From Paracoccus haematequi (GTDB lineage Bacteria; Pseudomonadota; Alphaproteobacteria; Rhodobacterales; Rhodobacteraceae): DNA of 64,000 nt. The position numbers were made by a program, and so were the translations under genes. Under the pieces are notes generated by a model, which saw only the letters and a list, made by a program, of their open reading frames with translations, ran no database searches and was not told the DNA's origin. The stretch is taken from NCBI RefSeq assembly GCF_900631945.1, contig NZ_UZWE01000024.1:1-64000 (forward strand), read 5' to 3'. Shown here piece by piece: positions 17,483 through 28,813 of this stretch (position 1 is the stretch's first letter; each line of letters starts with the position of its first letter).

Positions 17483-18679
17483 ATGACCATTCTCAACGCA
17501 GCATTGCTGCGGATGGCCGGGGTTTGTCTTGCAGCTGTCGCCGTCTCGACGGCGCAGGCAGATGTGAGCGAGCTGCCCGCCGATATCCGCGATGAACTCT
17601 ATAATCCCGAGATGATGGACCCGATGCAGCCGCTGGGCGACAGCGCCTATCGCGACTGGGTCGCTCCGAAGCCGCCGCCGTGGAAGATCGGCTTTGCCTC
17701 TTCCTATGCCGGCAATACCTGGCGTGCTGGCGTGATGGATCGCCTGCAAAGCGAGATCATTCCGAAATGGAAGGAACTGGGACTGATCGAGGAAGTGATC
17801 ATCACCCAGTCGAACCTGAATGACGCCACCCAGATCCAGCAGATCCGCCAGCTGGTCGATCAGGGCGTCGACGCGATCATCGTCTGCTGCTCGAACCCGA
17901 CCGCGCTGAATGCCTCGGTGGAATATGCCTATCAGCATGACGTGCCGGTGTTTTCCGGCATCGGCTATCTGACCAGCCCCTATGCAGTCAATTCCTCGGC
18001 GAACTTCGTCGTCGGCGGCAATATGATGGGCGAATGGATGGCGAATGAGATCGGCGGCAAGGGGAATATCCTTGTGGTCGAGGGCATTCCCGGCGCCTCT
18101 GCCTCGGACAGCCAGAATGTCGGCATTGAAAAAGCGCTGACCGCATTCCCGGATGTGAAGGTTGCGGGCGAAGTCACCGGCATGTGGACCGATCAGGTCG
18201 CCCAGGCCGAGATCCAGCGCTGGCTCGCCACCAATCCGGGCGAGCTGAACGGCATCATCATCCAGTCCGCTTCCGAACTGGGGGCCCTGCGCGCCCTGCA
18301 GCAATCGGGCCGCGATATGATCCCCTTCACGCTGGGCTCCGAGATGGGGCCGCTCTGCTTCTGGCGCAACAATCCCGATTTCGTCTCGGCCGCGATCCAT
18401 GCCTGGCCGCCCGGCGATGACTTCGAGATGATCTGGAACATCATGATGCGCACGCTGCAGGGGCAGGGGCCGAAGATCCAGTCGATCCTGACCAAGCCGG
18501 TCGTGATGACGAAGGAAGACATGCTGGCGCAGATCCCGGCCGATTGCTCGGAGCAATCAGACGGCTGGTATCATCCCGGGATCGAGGCCTGGGCCGGCAA
18601 GGCCTATCTCGACAACTTCTTCCTGCGGCCCGCGGATCCCGAAGCCTATGACGCGGCTTCCCATCCCGTGAAGCAGTAA
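17483..18679 (+). CDS. Periplasmic sugar-type ABC substrate-binding protein
   Basis: A 398-residue periplasmic-binding-protein-like I (ribose/LacI fold) protein. A signal peptide of about 22 residues ends at VSTAQA. The mature protein contains KIGFASSYAGNTWRAG, QIQQIRQLVDQGVDAIIV and VVEGIPGASASDSQNVG, which outline the two Rossmann-like lobes. The start at ATG 17483 follows GGGAGGAA at ideal spacing. It delivers substrate to the two permeases and ATPase encoded downstream. The unusual 50-residue N-terminal extension before the first lobe (DIRDELYNPEMMDPMQPLGD) differs from typical RbsB proteins. Ligand unknown; neighbours hint at an ester or organic acid rather than a plain sugar. Confidence 0.85.
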   Translation: MTILNAALLRMAGVCLAAVAVSTAQADVSELPADIRDELYNPEMMDPMQPLGDSAYRDWVAPKPPPWKIGFASSYAGNTWRAGVMDRLQSEIIPKWKELGLIEEVIITQSNLNDATQIQQIRQLVDQGVDAIIVCCSNPTALNASVEYAYQHDVPVFSGIGYLTSPYAVNSSANFVVGGNMMGEWMANEIGGKGNILVVEGIPGASASDSQNVGIEKALTAFPDVKVAGEVTGMWTDQVAQAEIQRWLATNPGELNGIIIQSASELGALRALQQSGRDMIPFTLGSEMGPLCFWRNNPDFVSAAIHAWPPGDDFEMIWNIMMRTLQGQGPKIQSILTKPVVMTKEDMLAQIPADCSEQSDGWYHPGIEAWAGKAYLDNFFLRPADPEAYDAASHPVKQ

Positions 18680-18775
18680 CACCTGCTCTGAGAACCTCAG
18701 TGATCGGCCCTGCTGCAAGCGGCAGTGCCGACATGGAATCCCTCACCCTGTTTTTGGCTGGAATCCGAGTTTTCG

Positions 18776-20977
18776 ATGCAATCCGTCGCGATCGACATCT
18801 CTGACGTGCGCAAGACCTTTGGTCCGACGGTGGCGCTGGCGCGCTGCACGCTGCGGGCTTGGGCGGGCGAGGTCCATGCGATCATCGGCGGCAACGGATC
18901 GGGCAAATCGACCCTGGCCAAGGTGATCTCGGGGGTGCTGGTCCCCGATCAGGGTCAGGTCTCGATCCTCGGAAAATCCGCGACCAGCCCCTATGAGGCT
19001 CGCGCCCTCGGCATCGCGAATGTCTTCCAGGAAGTGCTCGTCGCCGATGAATGCTCGGTCTATGACAATCTGTTCCTTGGCGCCGACGGCCTTCTTGGGT
19101 CGAACGGCATCCGCGAAGAACGGTTTGCACGCGCCTCGAAGCTCATGTCGGAACTGCTGGGCTTCGATCTTGATCTGAACGTCAAGGTTGGTGAGCTGCC
19201 ACTGTCGGTCAAGCAATGGATCACCATTGCACGCGGTATGCTGACCAATCCCAAAGTGCTGATCCTGGACGAAAGCTCTGCGGCGCTTGACTATGAATCC
19301 ACCGAGCGGCTGTTTCGCAAGATGCGCGAGATGAAGGCGCAGGGCTGTGCGATCATGATCGTGACCCATCGTATCGCCGAGCTGACCCGGATCGCCGACC
19401 GCGCCACGGTTCTGCGCGACGGGGTCACCGTCGGAACGCTGGAAAAATCCGAGATCACCGAGGCGAACATCCTGTCGCTGATCGCCGGCGCCGCGCGTGA
19501 ACGCGAGCAGAAGGCGCTCGAACATGCGACACGCTCATCGGATCGCCCGCTCTTGCGCCTGACCGATGGCCAGGTCTGGGCAGATGGCGAGGCTTTCGAT
19601 TTCACGCTCTTCCCCGGAGAGGTGGTCGGCGTGACCGGCCTTGACGGTCAGGGCCAGGCCGATTTCGTCCGCGCGCTGGCGGGGGTGCAGGGGTTGGTTT
19701 CCGGACAGATCGCCGTGGTGCGTGACGGGGTATCGGAACGGGTCTTCGACCTGCAAAGCGCAAGAGAGAACAAGATCTCTTACGTCTCGGGCGACCGCAA
19801 GAAAGAGGGGATCTTCCCCAATCTCGGCATCTTCGAGAATATGGTCCTGCCGATCTACCGCGATTTCCGCGCCGGTGGCTGGCTGAATTTCATCAATCGC
19901 ACCAAGCTTGGCCCGATCTTTGACTGGGAGGCGAAGAAGCTTGCCGTCAAGATGGGCGACCCGGGCAATCTGATCACCTCGCTCTCGGGCGGCAATCAGC
20001 AAAAGGTGCTGATCGCCCGCGCTTTCGCGGAAAAGCCCGCGGTTCTGGTGCTGAACGATCCGGCGCGGGGCATTGATATCGGTGCGAAATACGACCTGTA
20101 CCGCAATCTGCGTGACTTTGCGGCGCGCGGGCACGGGGTCGTCTTCCTCTCCTCCGAGATCGAGGAATTCGTCGGCCTTTGCTCGCGGGTGGTGGTGTTC
20201 CGCGGCGGCACGGTTTCCGCAAGCTTCGACCCGCCTTTCGAGCCGCATGTGATCCTGAACGCGACCTTCGGGCGCCGGGCCACCGCCGCCGTTCCGGGCG
20301 AGGAGGCCACAGGTGGCACCACCGGGGATGCCGGCAGCGCGGCCGCCTGGCGCGATGCCCGCGACCGGGCCGGCGAGGGGCGCCCCGCTGCGCGGCCGGC
20401 GCCGCTGACCGTAACCAGAATCAGGGAGGCTGATCTGAACCAGTCCCGTTTCATCCTGATCGCCCCGGCGATCGCGCAGGGCGCCGTTGTTCCCGGGCGC
20501 TTCACCGAAGAGAGCCGCATTTCGCCGGCGCTGGAGTGGGAAGGGGTGCCCGAGGGCACGCAGAGCTTCGCGCTCTCGGTGACCGATCCCGATCTGCCGG
20601 CAGAGTTCAACTTCCCGCGCAGCTTTGCGCATTGGATGGTGCATGGCATCCCGGCCCATATCCGCAGCCTGTCCGAGGGCGCCTCTGCTACCGGCGCACC
20701 GCAGACCGGAGCGATGCCCGCCGGCGCGATTGAACTGAATTCCGATTATGTGACCTTCGGCATTCCAGGCTTTGGCCGCGGCTATGGCGGCCCCTGGCCG
20801 CCGGACCGGAGCCACCGCTATGTCTTCACGCTTTACGCGCTGAAGGCCGCCCGGCTTGACCTGCCCCAGGATGCGGATCTGACCGCATTCGCTGCGGCAG
20901 TCCTGCCACTTACCATCGACCAGGCCAGCTTCACGGCAGTTTACGGCCCGGCCCGCAAACCCTTGCCATCCGCATGA
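18776..20977 (+). CDS. CUT2-type ABC ATPase fused to a PEBP/YbhB domain
   Basis: Residues 1-510 are a tandem ABC ATPase like RbsA. Domain one has Walker A GGNGSGKST and Walker B VLILDESSAAL with a degenerate signature (LPLSVKQ). Domain two has a degenerate Walker A but a perfect LSGGNQQKVLIARA and VLVLNDPARGIDIG. After a low-complexity Ala/Gly/Arg linker (about 515-560), the last 180 residues are a phosphatidylethanolamine-binding (YbhB/Raf-kinase-inhibitor-like) domain with SPALEWEGVP, SVTDPDLP, AHWMVHGIP and GGPWPPDRSHRYVFTLYAL. The reading frame is continuous. A Shine-Dalgarno-like AGGGAGG sits at the fusion point without a usable ATG/GTG/TTG, suggesting fusion of once-separate genes. ATG 18776 is preferred; GTG 18725 is possible. 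Confidence 0.8.
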   Translation: MQSVAIDISDVRKTFGPTVALARCTLRAWAGEVHAIIGGNGSGKSTLAKVISGVLVPDQGQVSILGKSATSPYEARALGIANVFQEVLVADECSVYDNLFLGADGLLGSNGIREERFARASKLMSELLGFDLDLNVKVGELPLSVKQWITIARGMLTNPKVLILDESSAALDYESTERLFRKMREMKAQGCAIMIVTHRIAELTRIADRATVLRDGVTVGTLEKSEITEANILSLIAGAAREREQKALEHATRSSDRPLLRLTDGQVWADGEAFDFTLFPGEVVGVTGLDGQGQADFVRALAGVQGLVSGQIAVVRDGVSERVFDLQSARENKISYVSGDRKKEGIFPNLGIFENMVLPIYRDFRAGGWLNFINRTKLGPIFDWEAKKLAVKMGDPGNLITSLSGGNQQKVLIARAFAEKPAVLVLNDPARGIDIGAKYDLYRNLRDFAARGHGVVFLSSEIEEFVGLCSRVVVFRGGTVSASFDPPFEPHVILNATFGRRATAAVPGEEATGGTTGDAGSAAAWRDARDRAGEGRPAARPAPLTVTRIREADLNQSRFILIAPAIAQGAVVPGRFTEESRISPALEWEGVPEGTQSFALSVTDPDLPAEFNFPRSFAHWMVHGIPAHIRSLSEGASATGAPQTGAMPAGAIELNSDYVTFGIPGFGRGYGGPWPPDRSHRYVFTLYALKAARLDLPQDADLTAFAAAVLPLTIDQASFTAVYGPARKPLPSA

Positions 20978-21002
20978 ACTGCCGAAGCGACAGGAGGACT
21001 CC

Positions 21003-21407
21003 ATGAGTAGATATGGCAGCAGAAAGGCCTTCGATCTGGACTGGATCGAGCGTTGGGCCCGTTGCGTCAATGACGACCGAATCCTGCCGGTGATCGGCAG
21101 GTTCTTCAACGGCCGTTTCGTCATCGGCATCGACGACACCGATTTCCTCGTTCATGTGAACGGCGGCAAGGTCGGGCGCATCTCGGAAGGGCTGGAGCCC
21201 AGCGATTTCGGCTATGATTTCGCTTTGCGCGCCCCCTCGACCGCCTGGGCCAAATTCGCCCAGGAAATCCCGCCGCCGATGTTCAACGACATCTGGGCCA
21301 TGGCCCATCCGCTTCACAAACAACTGGTGATCGAGGGCAATCAGCTGCCGTTCTGGCAGAATCTGCGCGCCCTGAGCCGGATGCTTTCCCTGATGCGCGC
21401 AGTCTGA
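21003..21407 (+). CDS. SCP2-like (sterol-carrier-type) small protein
   Basis: A 134-residue cytoplasmic protein. The pattern of a first strand pair (GRFVIGIDDTDFLVHVNGGKV), then FGYDFALRAPSTAWAKFAQE and the ending LVIEGNQLPFWQNLRALSRM, resembles the SCP2/sterol-carrier fold, where a hydrophobic tunnel binds acyl chains or other lipids. The GQ-type loop before the last helix is the most typical part. Preceded by ACAGGAGG and followed 13 bases later by the hydrolase, so it is in the same transcript. It may hold a hydrophobic substrate or product of the hydrolase. Similarity is by eye only. Confidence 0.5.
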   Translation: MSRYGSRKAFDLDWIERWARCVNDDRILPVIGRFFNGRFVIGIDDTDFLVHVNGGKVGRISEGLEPSDFGYDFALRAPSTAWAKFAQEIPPPMFNDIWAMAHPLHKQLVIEGNQLPFWQNLRALSRMLSLMRAV

Positions 21408-21420
21408 GGAGGACAGAGCG

Positions 21421-22374
21421 ATGAACCAGCATGATCCCATCGTCGGGCGCTATGTCTATATCACGGTGCAGGGCAAGACCTATCGCACCTATTACGAAGA
21501 GGCCGGTGAGGGCATTCCGATCGTCTGCCTGCACACGGCCGGCACCGACGGGCGCGAATACCGCCACCAGATGTGCGATGCGGATATGACCGCGAATTTC
21601 CGCATCATCGCCTTCGATCTGCCCTGGCACGGCAAGTCGATCCCGCCGGCCGACTGGTATCTGATGGAAGACGAATACAAGTTGACCACCAACTTCTATT
21701 CCGAATTCATCCTTGCCTTCTGCCGCGCGCTCGACCTGCACAAGCCGGTCATCATGGGGCAGTCCATGGGCGGCAATATCTGCCTCGATCTGGCGCTGCG
21801 CTATGAGAACGAGTTCTCGGCCCTTATCGCGCTTGAGGCCTGCGACCATTCCACCGGATGGTGGATTGACCCGCTGCATCACCCGCATATCCATGGCGGC
21901 GAGGCGGTGGCGACCTCGGTCTTCGGGCTTATGTCGCCGACCAGCCCCGATGAGTACCGCTGGGAGACCTGGTGGTATTACGCGCAGGGAGGCCCCGGAA
22001 TCTTCAAGGGCGATCTCTATTTCTACTCGGTCGACAGCGATTTCCGTGACAAGGCGCACAAGATCTCGGGCAGGATTCCGATCTACTTCCTGACCGGCGA
22101 ATACGATTTCGCCTGCACCCCGGAAATGACCATCCGCACTGCGGAAAAGGTCAAGAATTCCGAGGTCACGATCTTTGGCGGCGGCCATTTCCCGACCTCA
22201 GAGGATCCGGTGAAGTTCAAGGAAGTGATCATGCCGGTGCTGCGCAAGATCCTGCAAAACGACCCCGAGCGCCGCTCGGGCGGGCGTGATCTGCCGGGCG
22301 GCCGTCAGGGCCAGGCACCGGCGCGCAACGGCGGCGCCTCGCGCCCTGAGACCCGTCGCACGATCACGCTCTGA
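21421..22374 (+). CDS. Alpha/beta-fold hydrolase
   Basis: A 317-residue alpha/beta hydrolase. Oxyanion region LHTAGTDGREY, nucleophile elbow GQSMGGN (Ser near residue 119), acid TGEYDFACTP and base GGGHFPTSEDP form the expected triad. No signal peptide, so it acts in the cytoplasm. The C-terminal 40 residues are an Arg/Gly/Pro-rich tail unlike the folded core. Position between the SCP2-like gene and the permeases suggests it hydrolyses an ester or thioester taken up by the importer. Exact substrate unknown. Confidence 0.8.
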   Translation: MNQHDPIVGRYVYITVQGKTYRTYYEEAGEGIPIVCLHTAGTDGREYRHQMCDADMTANFRIIAFDLPWHGKSIPPADWYLMEDEYKLTTNFYSEFILAFCRALDLHKPVIMGQSMGGNICLDLALRYENEFSALIALEACDHSTGWWIDPLHHPHIHGGEAVATSVFGLMSPTSPDEYRWETWWYYAQGGPGIFKGDLYFYSVDSDFRDKAHKISGRIPIYFLTGEYDFACTPEMTIRTAEKVKNSEVTIFGGGHFPTSEDPVKFKEVIMPVLRKILQNDPERRSGGRDLPGGRQGQAPARNGGASRPETRRTITL

Positions 22375-22454
22375 TCGTCATTGCGAAACCGCAGCGGGCG
22401 CTTCCCGTGCCCGCTGCATCCCGCCCCCCTTCCGCTTCCTGATCCCGGGTCCCG

Positions 22455-23791
22455 ATGTCCGAGCGTGCGTCAAATCCGAGTACCTATCTGCTGGTGCCGA
22501 TCCTGCTGATCGCGGTTCTGCTCGCGACGGCGACGATCCGTGCGCCCAATCTGGTCTCGATGTCGGGCTTTGGCAGCGCGATCATCGTGGCGGCGCCGCT
22601 GATCTTCGCCACCTATGCGCTGATGGTGCTGGCGGTGGCCGGGCGCGGCACAGTCGATCTTTCGGTCGGGCCGCTGCTGGCCTTCATCAATGTTTCTGTC
22701 GTGCAGCTGAACACGGCGGGGATCATCACGAGCCCGCTGGCGGTCTTTATCGTCGCGCTCGGGATCGGCGTCCTTTACCAGCTGCTGTTTGCGGCGATCG
22801 TGATCTGGGTGCGGGTGCAGCCGATCATCGTCGCCCTTTCCGGCTTTCTGGCGCTGACCGGCATCAATCTGGTGATCCTGCCCCGCCCGGGCGGCCTCGC
22901 GCCGGAATTCATGCAAAGCTGGGGGCTCGGCACTACGATTTTCTCGCCGGTCTTGCTGATCATCCTGATCGCCACCGCCGCCTGGCTCCTGTTCACGCTG
23001 TCGCCCTTCTATTCCAACCTGCGGATGATGGGCTATGACGAGCGGGCGGCCTGGACCTCGGGGGTCAGGATCAACATCGTCCGCATCGGCGCCCATGTCA
23101 TTGCGGGGCTTTTCACCGGGCTTGGCGCGCTGTGCTACACGGCGCTGATTTCCTCGGGCGATCCGACCCAGGGCACGAACATGACCCTGACGGCGGTCAC
23201 CGCGGTGGTGCTTGGCGGCGTAAGTCTTTCGGGCGGGCGCGGCGGTGCTGCCGGTGCGCTTCTGGGCGCCCTTAACCTCTATCTGATCGGCTATGTGCTG
23301 GCGACGTTCAACTTCGGTGCCATCCAGGCCTTTGTCACCCAGATGAGCTACGGGATCATCCTGGTCCTGTCCTTGCTGCTGACGCTTCTGGTGCCGGTCA
23401 TCTCGCGCCATGTCAGTTTCATCTCGCCATGGAGCGCCTTTGTTGTCCTCGGCTCGGTGGTGGTGGCGATCATGCTCCATATTGCGGGCCGGGGCAGCTT
23501 TGCCCCCGCCGAGGCGATTGCGGACCGCGCGCCGACCTTAAGCCGCTATCTGCTGACCGAGCCCGCCAGTGCGGGCCTGCCCGCTTTGTCGGTCTCGCCC
23601 TTCCAGACCTTCGTTTTCCTCGCGGTGGCGGGGCTGCTGAGCCTCGTCTTTGCGGCGCGGCTGATCAATGCCGAGGCGAGGGCGCGGCGCATGGGTCTTT
23701 TCCTTTACATCTTTGTCGCGCTGCTGCTGACCGGTCTTTTCCTTGCGGTGACGCTGCAGCCTGATGCGACCCTGTTCGGAGGTGCGGCGCC

Positions 23792-23795
<4 letters not shown>
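22455..23795 (+). CDS. CUT2-type ABC permease 1
   Basis: Inner-membrane permease of the ribose/branched-chain type. The family segment AGRGTVDLSVGPLLAFINV (the conserved G-x-DLSVG loop) and VLGGVSLSGGRGGAAGALLGAL are present. At 446 residues it is over 100 longer than typical RbsC; the extra C-terminal part contains additional hydrophobic segments (starting ISPWSAFVVLGSVVVAIML and later FLYIFVALLLTGLFLAV). Its stop overlaps the start of permease 2 (ATGA). The two form the heteromeric channel for the upstream binding protein and ATPase. Confidence 0.85.
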
Positions 23796-25201
<1,406 letters not shown>

Positions 25202-25213
25202 GGGAAAACCACC

Positions 25214-25903
25214 ATGTTCGGAGTGCTTTACACATCGCAGGACGTGACGAGCAGCGCACTTGCCGGCCTGTTCCTCATGAGCTTTTCCGCTGCGGTGCTG
25301 TGCTTTGTCGGCCTGAGCTGGTCGAATGAGCGCTGGCGGGTGCCGGTTGCCATGATGGGCGTCGCGGCGCTTGCCACCGCCATCGCCTATGGCGGCGCCG
25401 CGGCGCTCTGGCTTTCGGGTGGCGGCGCCAGTGCCGGCCCGCGTTTCTCGGCCTGGTATACGGCCCTTCCCCTGCAGGTCGCCGCGACCTGGTTCTTCGT
25501 CAGGACGCAGGGCAGGATCCCGGTCGGCATCTTCTGGCGCATGACCGGCGCCGCGCTTCTGATGGTCTTCGCCCGCTGGCTTGGCGATGCCTCTTTCTTC
25601 AACCCCACGCTTGGCGTGCTGCTGTCGATCGGCTTCTGGCTCTATATCCTCGGCGAGATGTATTTCGGCGCCATGCCCGGCGCCATCCGCAAATCCTCAC
25701 GCGCGGTGCGGCTCGGCTTCTTCTGGATCCGCCTGCTGATGACCATCGGATGGGCGATCTGGCCGATCCTGCACTTCGTCGATGTGGTCATCGGCGCGGG
25801 CCAGGCCTCCGGCGTGGTCGTGCTCTACTCGCTTGCTGACATCGTGAACCTGATCATCCCCGCGATGATCGTCCTGGCCGTTGCCGGCCAGGATCGCTAC
25901 TGA
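25214..25903 (+). CDS. Small polytopic membrane protein of the transporter operon
   Basis: A 229-residue protein with about seven hydrophobic segments, the first around residues 12-33 and the last around 205-225. The feel of the segments (YGGAAALWLSGGG, ARWLGDASFFNPTLGVLLSIG) suggests a bacteriorhodopsin-like or other seven-helix membrane fold, but no retinal lysine motif is seen and I do not assign it. It lies 13 bases after permease 2 and 30 bases before the flotillin gene. Role unknown, possibly accessory to the transporter. Confidence 0.55.
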   Translation: MFGVLYTSQDVTSSALAGLFLMSFSAAVLCFVGLSWSNERWRVPVAMMGVAALATAIAYGGAAALWLSGGGASAGPRFSAWYTALPLQVAATWFFVRTQGRIPVGIFWRMTGAALLMVFARWLGDASFFNPTLGVLLSIGFWLYILGEMYFGAMPGAIRKSSRAVRLGFFWIRLLMTIGWAIWPILHFVDVVIGAGQASGVVVLYSLADIVNLIIPAMIVLAVAGQDRY

Positions 25904-25932
25904 CCCCTTCCGGCCCCAGAAAGGAAACCACC

Positions 25933-28122
25933 ATGACCGGCGCCGATGCTATCGCCCTTATTATCCTGCTGACGATCCTGATCGCGGTCGGGGTCTATCT
26001 GCTGCACTGGCTTTACCGCCATTCCTCGAAAGATCAGAGCTTTGTCCGCACCGGTTCGGGCGGCGAGCGGGTCGTGATGGGGGGCGGTGCACTGGTGATC
26101 CCGATCATCCATGACATCACCGTCGTGAACATGAATGCGATCCCGGTCGAGATCCGCCGCACCGGTGAGCAGTCGCTGATCACCCGTAACAAGATGCGCG
26201 TCGATATCATCGCCGAGTTCTTCGTTCGCGTCATCCCGAGCGAGGAGGGGATCTCGACCGCTGCCCGCACGCTTGGCGCGCGGACCCAGGATCCGATGGC
26301 GCTGAAAGAGATCATTCAGGGCCGTTTCATCGATGCGCTCGCCGCCGTGGTCGCCACCATGACCATGGAAGAGATCCATACCGACCGGCTCGGCTGTATG
26401 GCCCGCGTCTCGGAACTGGTTGCAAAGACCCTGGGCCGCAACGGGCTGGAGCTGGAAACCGCGGCGATGACCTCGCTCAATCAGGCGGATATCGGTGTCT
26501 TCAACCCGTCGAATGCCTTCGATGCCGAGGGTCTGACCCAGCTGACGCGTGAGATCGAGGATCGCCGCAGGCTGCGCAATGAGATCGAGAACCAGGCCCG
26601 GATCGACATCAAGCTGAAAGACAGCGAGACCGAGGCCCGCGCCATCGAGATCGACCGTGATCTGGAATATGCGCGCATCGACCAGGCCCAGGCGATCGAA
26701 AGCCGCAAGGCCGCCCAGGCCGCCGGCATCGAGGCCGAGCGCCAGCAGGCACAGGTTGCCATAACCAGCTCGCGCTCGAAAGCCGAGGAGGAAGCCGAAC
26801 GCATCCGTCTTGCCCGCATCCAGGCCGTCGAGGCCGAGCGCATCCGCTCGGAAAACGAGACCCGCGCGCTGGAGATCGAGCGGAGCCGTGAGACCGAACT
26901 GACCGAGATTGCGGCTCGCACAAGGCTTGAGACCGAGCGCATCTCGACCCGCCAGAAGATCGAGGCGGAACGCATCGAGCGCGAACATGCGGTGCGTGAG
27001 GCCGAGATCCGATCAAAGCTGGAGCTTTCGAATTATGAGACCCGCAGCCAGGGTGAGATCGAGAACCAGAAGCTTGCCGTGCAGGAAGGCGTCGAATCCG
27101 CCCGCCTTGCCACCGAGAAGACCATCGCGCTGCGTGCCATCGAGAAGGATAAGGAGCTGCGCGTCACCGATGAGAGCGCCTCGGCCGAGAAGGAACGCGC
27201 CGCGCTGGAACGCCGCAAGCTCATCGAGACCGAGCGTCTGACCACCGAAGAGGCGATCCGCCAGCGCGATATCGCCCGGGCGCAGACGCTGAAAATGGCC
27301 GAGACCAAGGCTTTGCGGCAGACCGAGGATGCCTCTATCGTCGCCAACCGCGAGATCGAGGAACTGCGTGTCGCGGCGCGCAAATACATCGAACGCTTCG
27401 AGATTGAACAGAATATGGAGATCGAGCTTGCCGAGAAGCAGCGCCTGATCACCGTCATCAACAAGGCGATCGACGAGGCGGTGGCGCGCACCAATGAGGC
27501 GGATGCCCGCGTGAAACTGGCCGAGACCGAGGAAAAGGTCGAAACCGCCCGCGCCGAAGAGGCCGCTTCCCGCGCGAAACGGGTCGAGATCATCGAGGCC
27601 GAAAGCCGCGCCGAACGCGATGCTCTGCGGGTGACGCGTCAGGCTGAGGCCGAGAAGGCCGCGACCGAGAGCCGTGCCGAGGCCGAGATCGCCGAAGCCA
27701 AGGCCGCCGATATCCGCTATCAGACCGATGCCGATGGCCGTCGCAAGCTCAATGAAGCGGAAAATCTCAGGAATGAGGAGAGCCGCCGCTCGGCGATCTA
27801 TGAGAACCTGGTCAGTCAGCTGCCGCAGATCATCCGCGAAAGCGTCAAGCCGATGGAGAATATCGAATCCATCAAGATCCTGCAGGTCGATGGCCTGCCG
27901 GGCCTGAACAGCCCTTCGGAAACCGGCGGTGCCGGCGGTGGCGGCAATGTCTCGGATCAGGTGGTGAATTCGGCGATGAAATACCGGACCCAGGTCGCCT
28001 TCGTCGATGGGCTCATGGAAGAGATCGGCCTGCCGCTGAAGAATCTCGGCTCGGCCGGCGGCATGTCCTTCCGGAACTTCCCGGCGGTGCCGGGGGCGAA
28101 ATCCGGCAAGGATGACGACTGA
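25933..28122 (+). CDS. Flotillin-family (SPFH/band-7) protein
   Basis: A 729-residue flotillin-like protein. One N-terminal membrane helix (about 5-27) is followed by an SPFH domain (RVVMGGGALVIPIIHDITVVNM... to about 190). A long highly charged coiled coil follows (about 200-600) built of repeated E-A-E-R-I/R-L-x-T blocks, and then a C-terminal tail with a Gly-rich stretch (GGAGGGG near 665). Flotillins form membrane-bound oligomeric cages that organise lipid domains. ATG is preceded by AAAGGAAA. Being in the importer operon is unusual and suggests a membrane scaffold for the transporter or symporter. Confidence 0.85.
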   Translation: MTGADAIALIILLTILIAVGVYLLHWLYRHSSKDQSFVRTGSGGERVVMGGGALVIPIIHDITVVNMNAIPVEIRRTGEQSLITRNKMRVDIIAEFFVRVIPSEEGISTAARTLGARTQDPMALKEIIQGRFIDALAAVVATMTMEEIHTDRLGCMARVSELVAKTLGRNGLELETAAMTSLNQADIGVFNPSNAFDAEGLTQLTREIEDRRRLRNEIENQARIDIKLKDSETEARAIEIDRDLEYARIDQAQAIESRKAAQAAGIEAERQQAQVAITSSRSKAEEEAERIRLARIQAVEAERIRSENETRALEIERSRETELTEIAARTRLETERISTRQKIEAERIEREHAVREAEIRSKLELSNYETRSQGEIENQKLAVQEGVESARLATEKTIALRAIEKDKELRVTDESASAEKERAALERRKLIETERLTTEEAIRQRDIARAQTLKMAETKALRQTEDASIVANREIEELRVAARKYIERFEIEQNMEIELAEKQRLITVINKAIDEAVARTNEADARVKLAETEEKVETARAEEAASRAKRVEIIEAESRAERDALRVTRQAEAEKAATESRAEAEIAEAKAADIRYQTDADGRRKLNEAENLRNEESRRSAIYENLVSQLPQIIRESVKPMENIESIKILQVDGLPGLNSPSETGGAGGGGNVSDQVVNSAMKYRTQVAFVDGLMEEIGLPLKNLGSAGGMSFRNFPAVPGAKSGKDDD

Positions 28123-28140
28123 CCGCTGAACGGAGGGCTT

Positions 28141-28158
28141 CCCCCGGCGTGCCGGGGG
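28141..28158. terminator. GC hairpin after the flotillin gene
   Basis: A perfect 8-bp stem (CCCCCGGC-GT-GCCGGGGG) lies about 20 bases after the flotillin stop and 140 bases before the next gene. No T run follows, so it is more likely an RNA-stability or attenuation element than a complete intrinsic terminator. Confidence 0.35.
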
Positions 28159-28297
28159 TGGCGGTTCCCGTGCCGGAAACAGGCTCCCGTTCCGGCGCGG
28201 GGATCGCCTCACGGCCCGTTCCTCCCTGTTGCTTCCGCCTGGACTCCGGCCGCCATGGCCGAAACCCAGCCCGCCGAACCCCTGCCCGAGGTGAAGA

Positions 28298-28813
28298 ATG
28301 CAGCCCGCGACCGAGAGATCGGATCTTCCTGATCCCGCCGCCCGGCCCGATCCGGCGCGCAGCCATCTGATGAGACTGGAGCGTCATGCCCTGGTGCTGG
28401 CGGTCTGGCTGCCGCTCGGCTTCCTGGCGCTGGCGCTGTTCCACCGCGGATTTGCCGGTTTCGGCGCGGCCTGGCTTGCGGCGGGCTTCGGCGCGGTCCT
28501 TGCCGCTTTCGTGCTGCATGTGATCGTCAATGCCGTTCTTGGCACATGGTTCAATGGCCGCGAGGTCGCGGTCGGGGCCGGTGCTTTCGCATTGGCGGTG
28601 CTGGCGCTGGCCTTGTTCAGCCTGCTTTCGCCGGGTTTCGCGGGCAGTTTCTTCCTGCCGGTTGCCGGCGGGCTGATTGTGCTGGCCGCAGCGGTGGTCA
28701 TTGCCATGGTGACGGCTTTCGGCCCGCGCGGCGCCTTTGAACGCTTCGATATCATCCGTGACAACAATCCGCGCGACGGATCACGGCTGCCGCATCGGGG
28801 GGGCCGCAGATGA
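28298..28813 (+). CDS. Small four-helix membrane protein
   Basis: 171 residues: a Pro/Asp/Arg-rich N-terminus of about 28 residues, then four hydrophobic segments (about 30-50, 52-72, 88-108, 115-135), and a basic C-terminal tail ending RLPHRGGRR. GAGGTGAAG precedes the ATG. Its stop overlaps the following symporter start (ATGA), so it is probably a small partner of that transporter. SSS-family symporters are often preceded by small membrane partners of the DUF485/DUF4212 kind, although this one does not clearly match either. Not otherwise recognised. Confidence 0.55.
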   Translation: MQPATERSDLPDPAARPDPARSHLMRLERHALVLAVWLPLGFLALALFHRGFAGFGAAWLAAGFGAVLAAFVLHVIVNAVLGTWFNGREVAVGAGAFALAVLALALFSLLSPGFAGSFFLPVAGGLIVLAAAVVIAMVTAFGPRGAFERFDIIRDNNPRDGSRLPHRGGRR

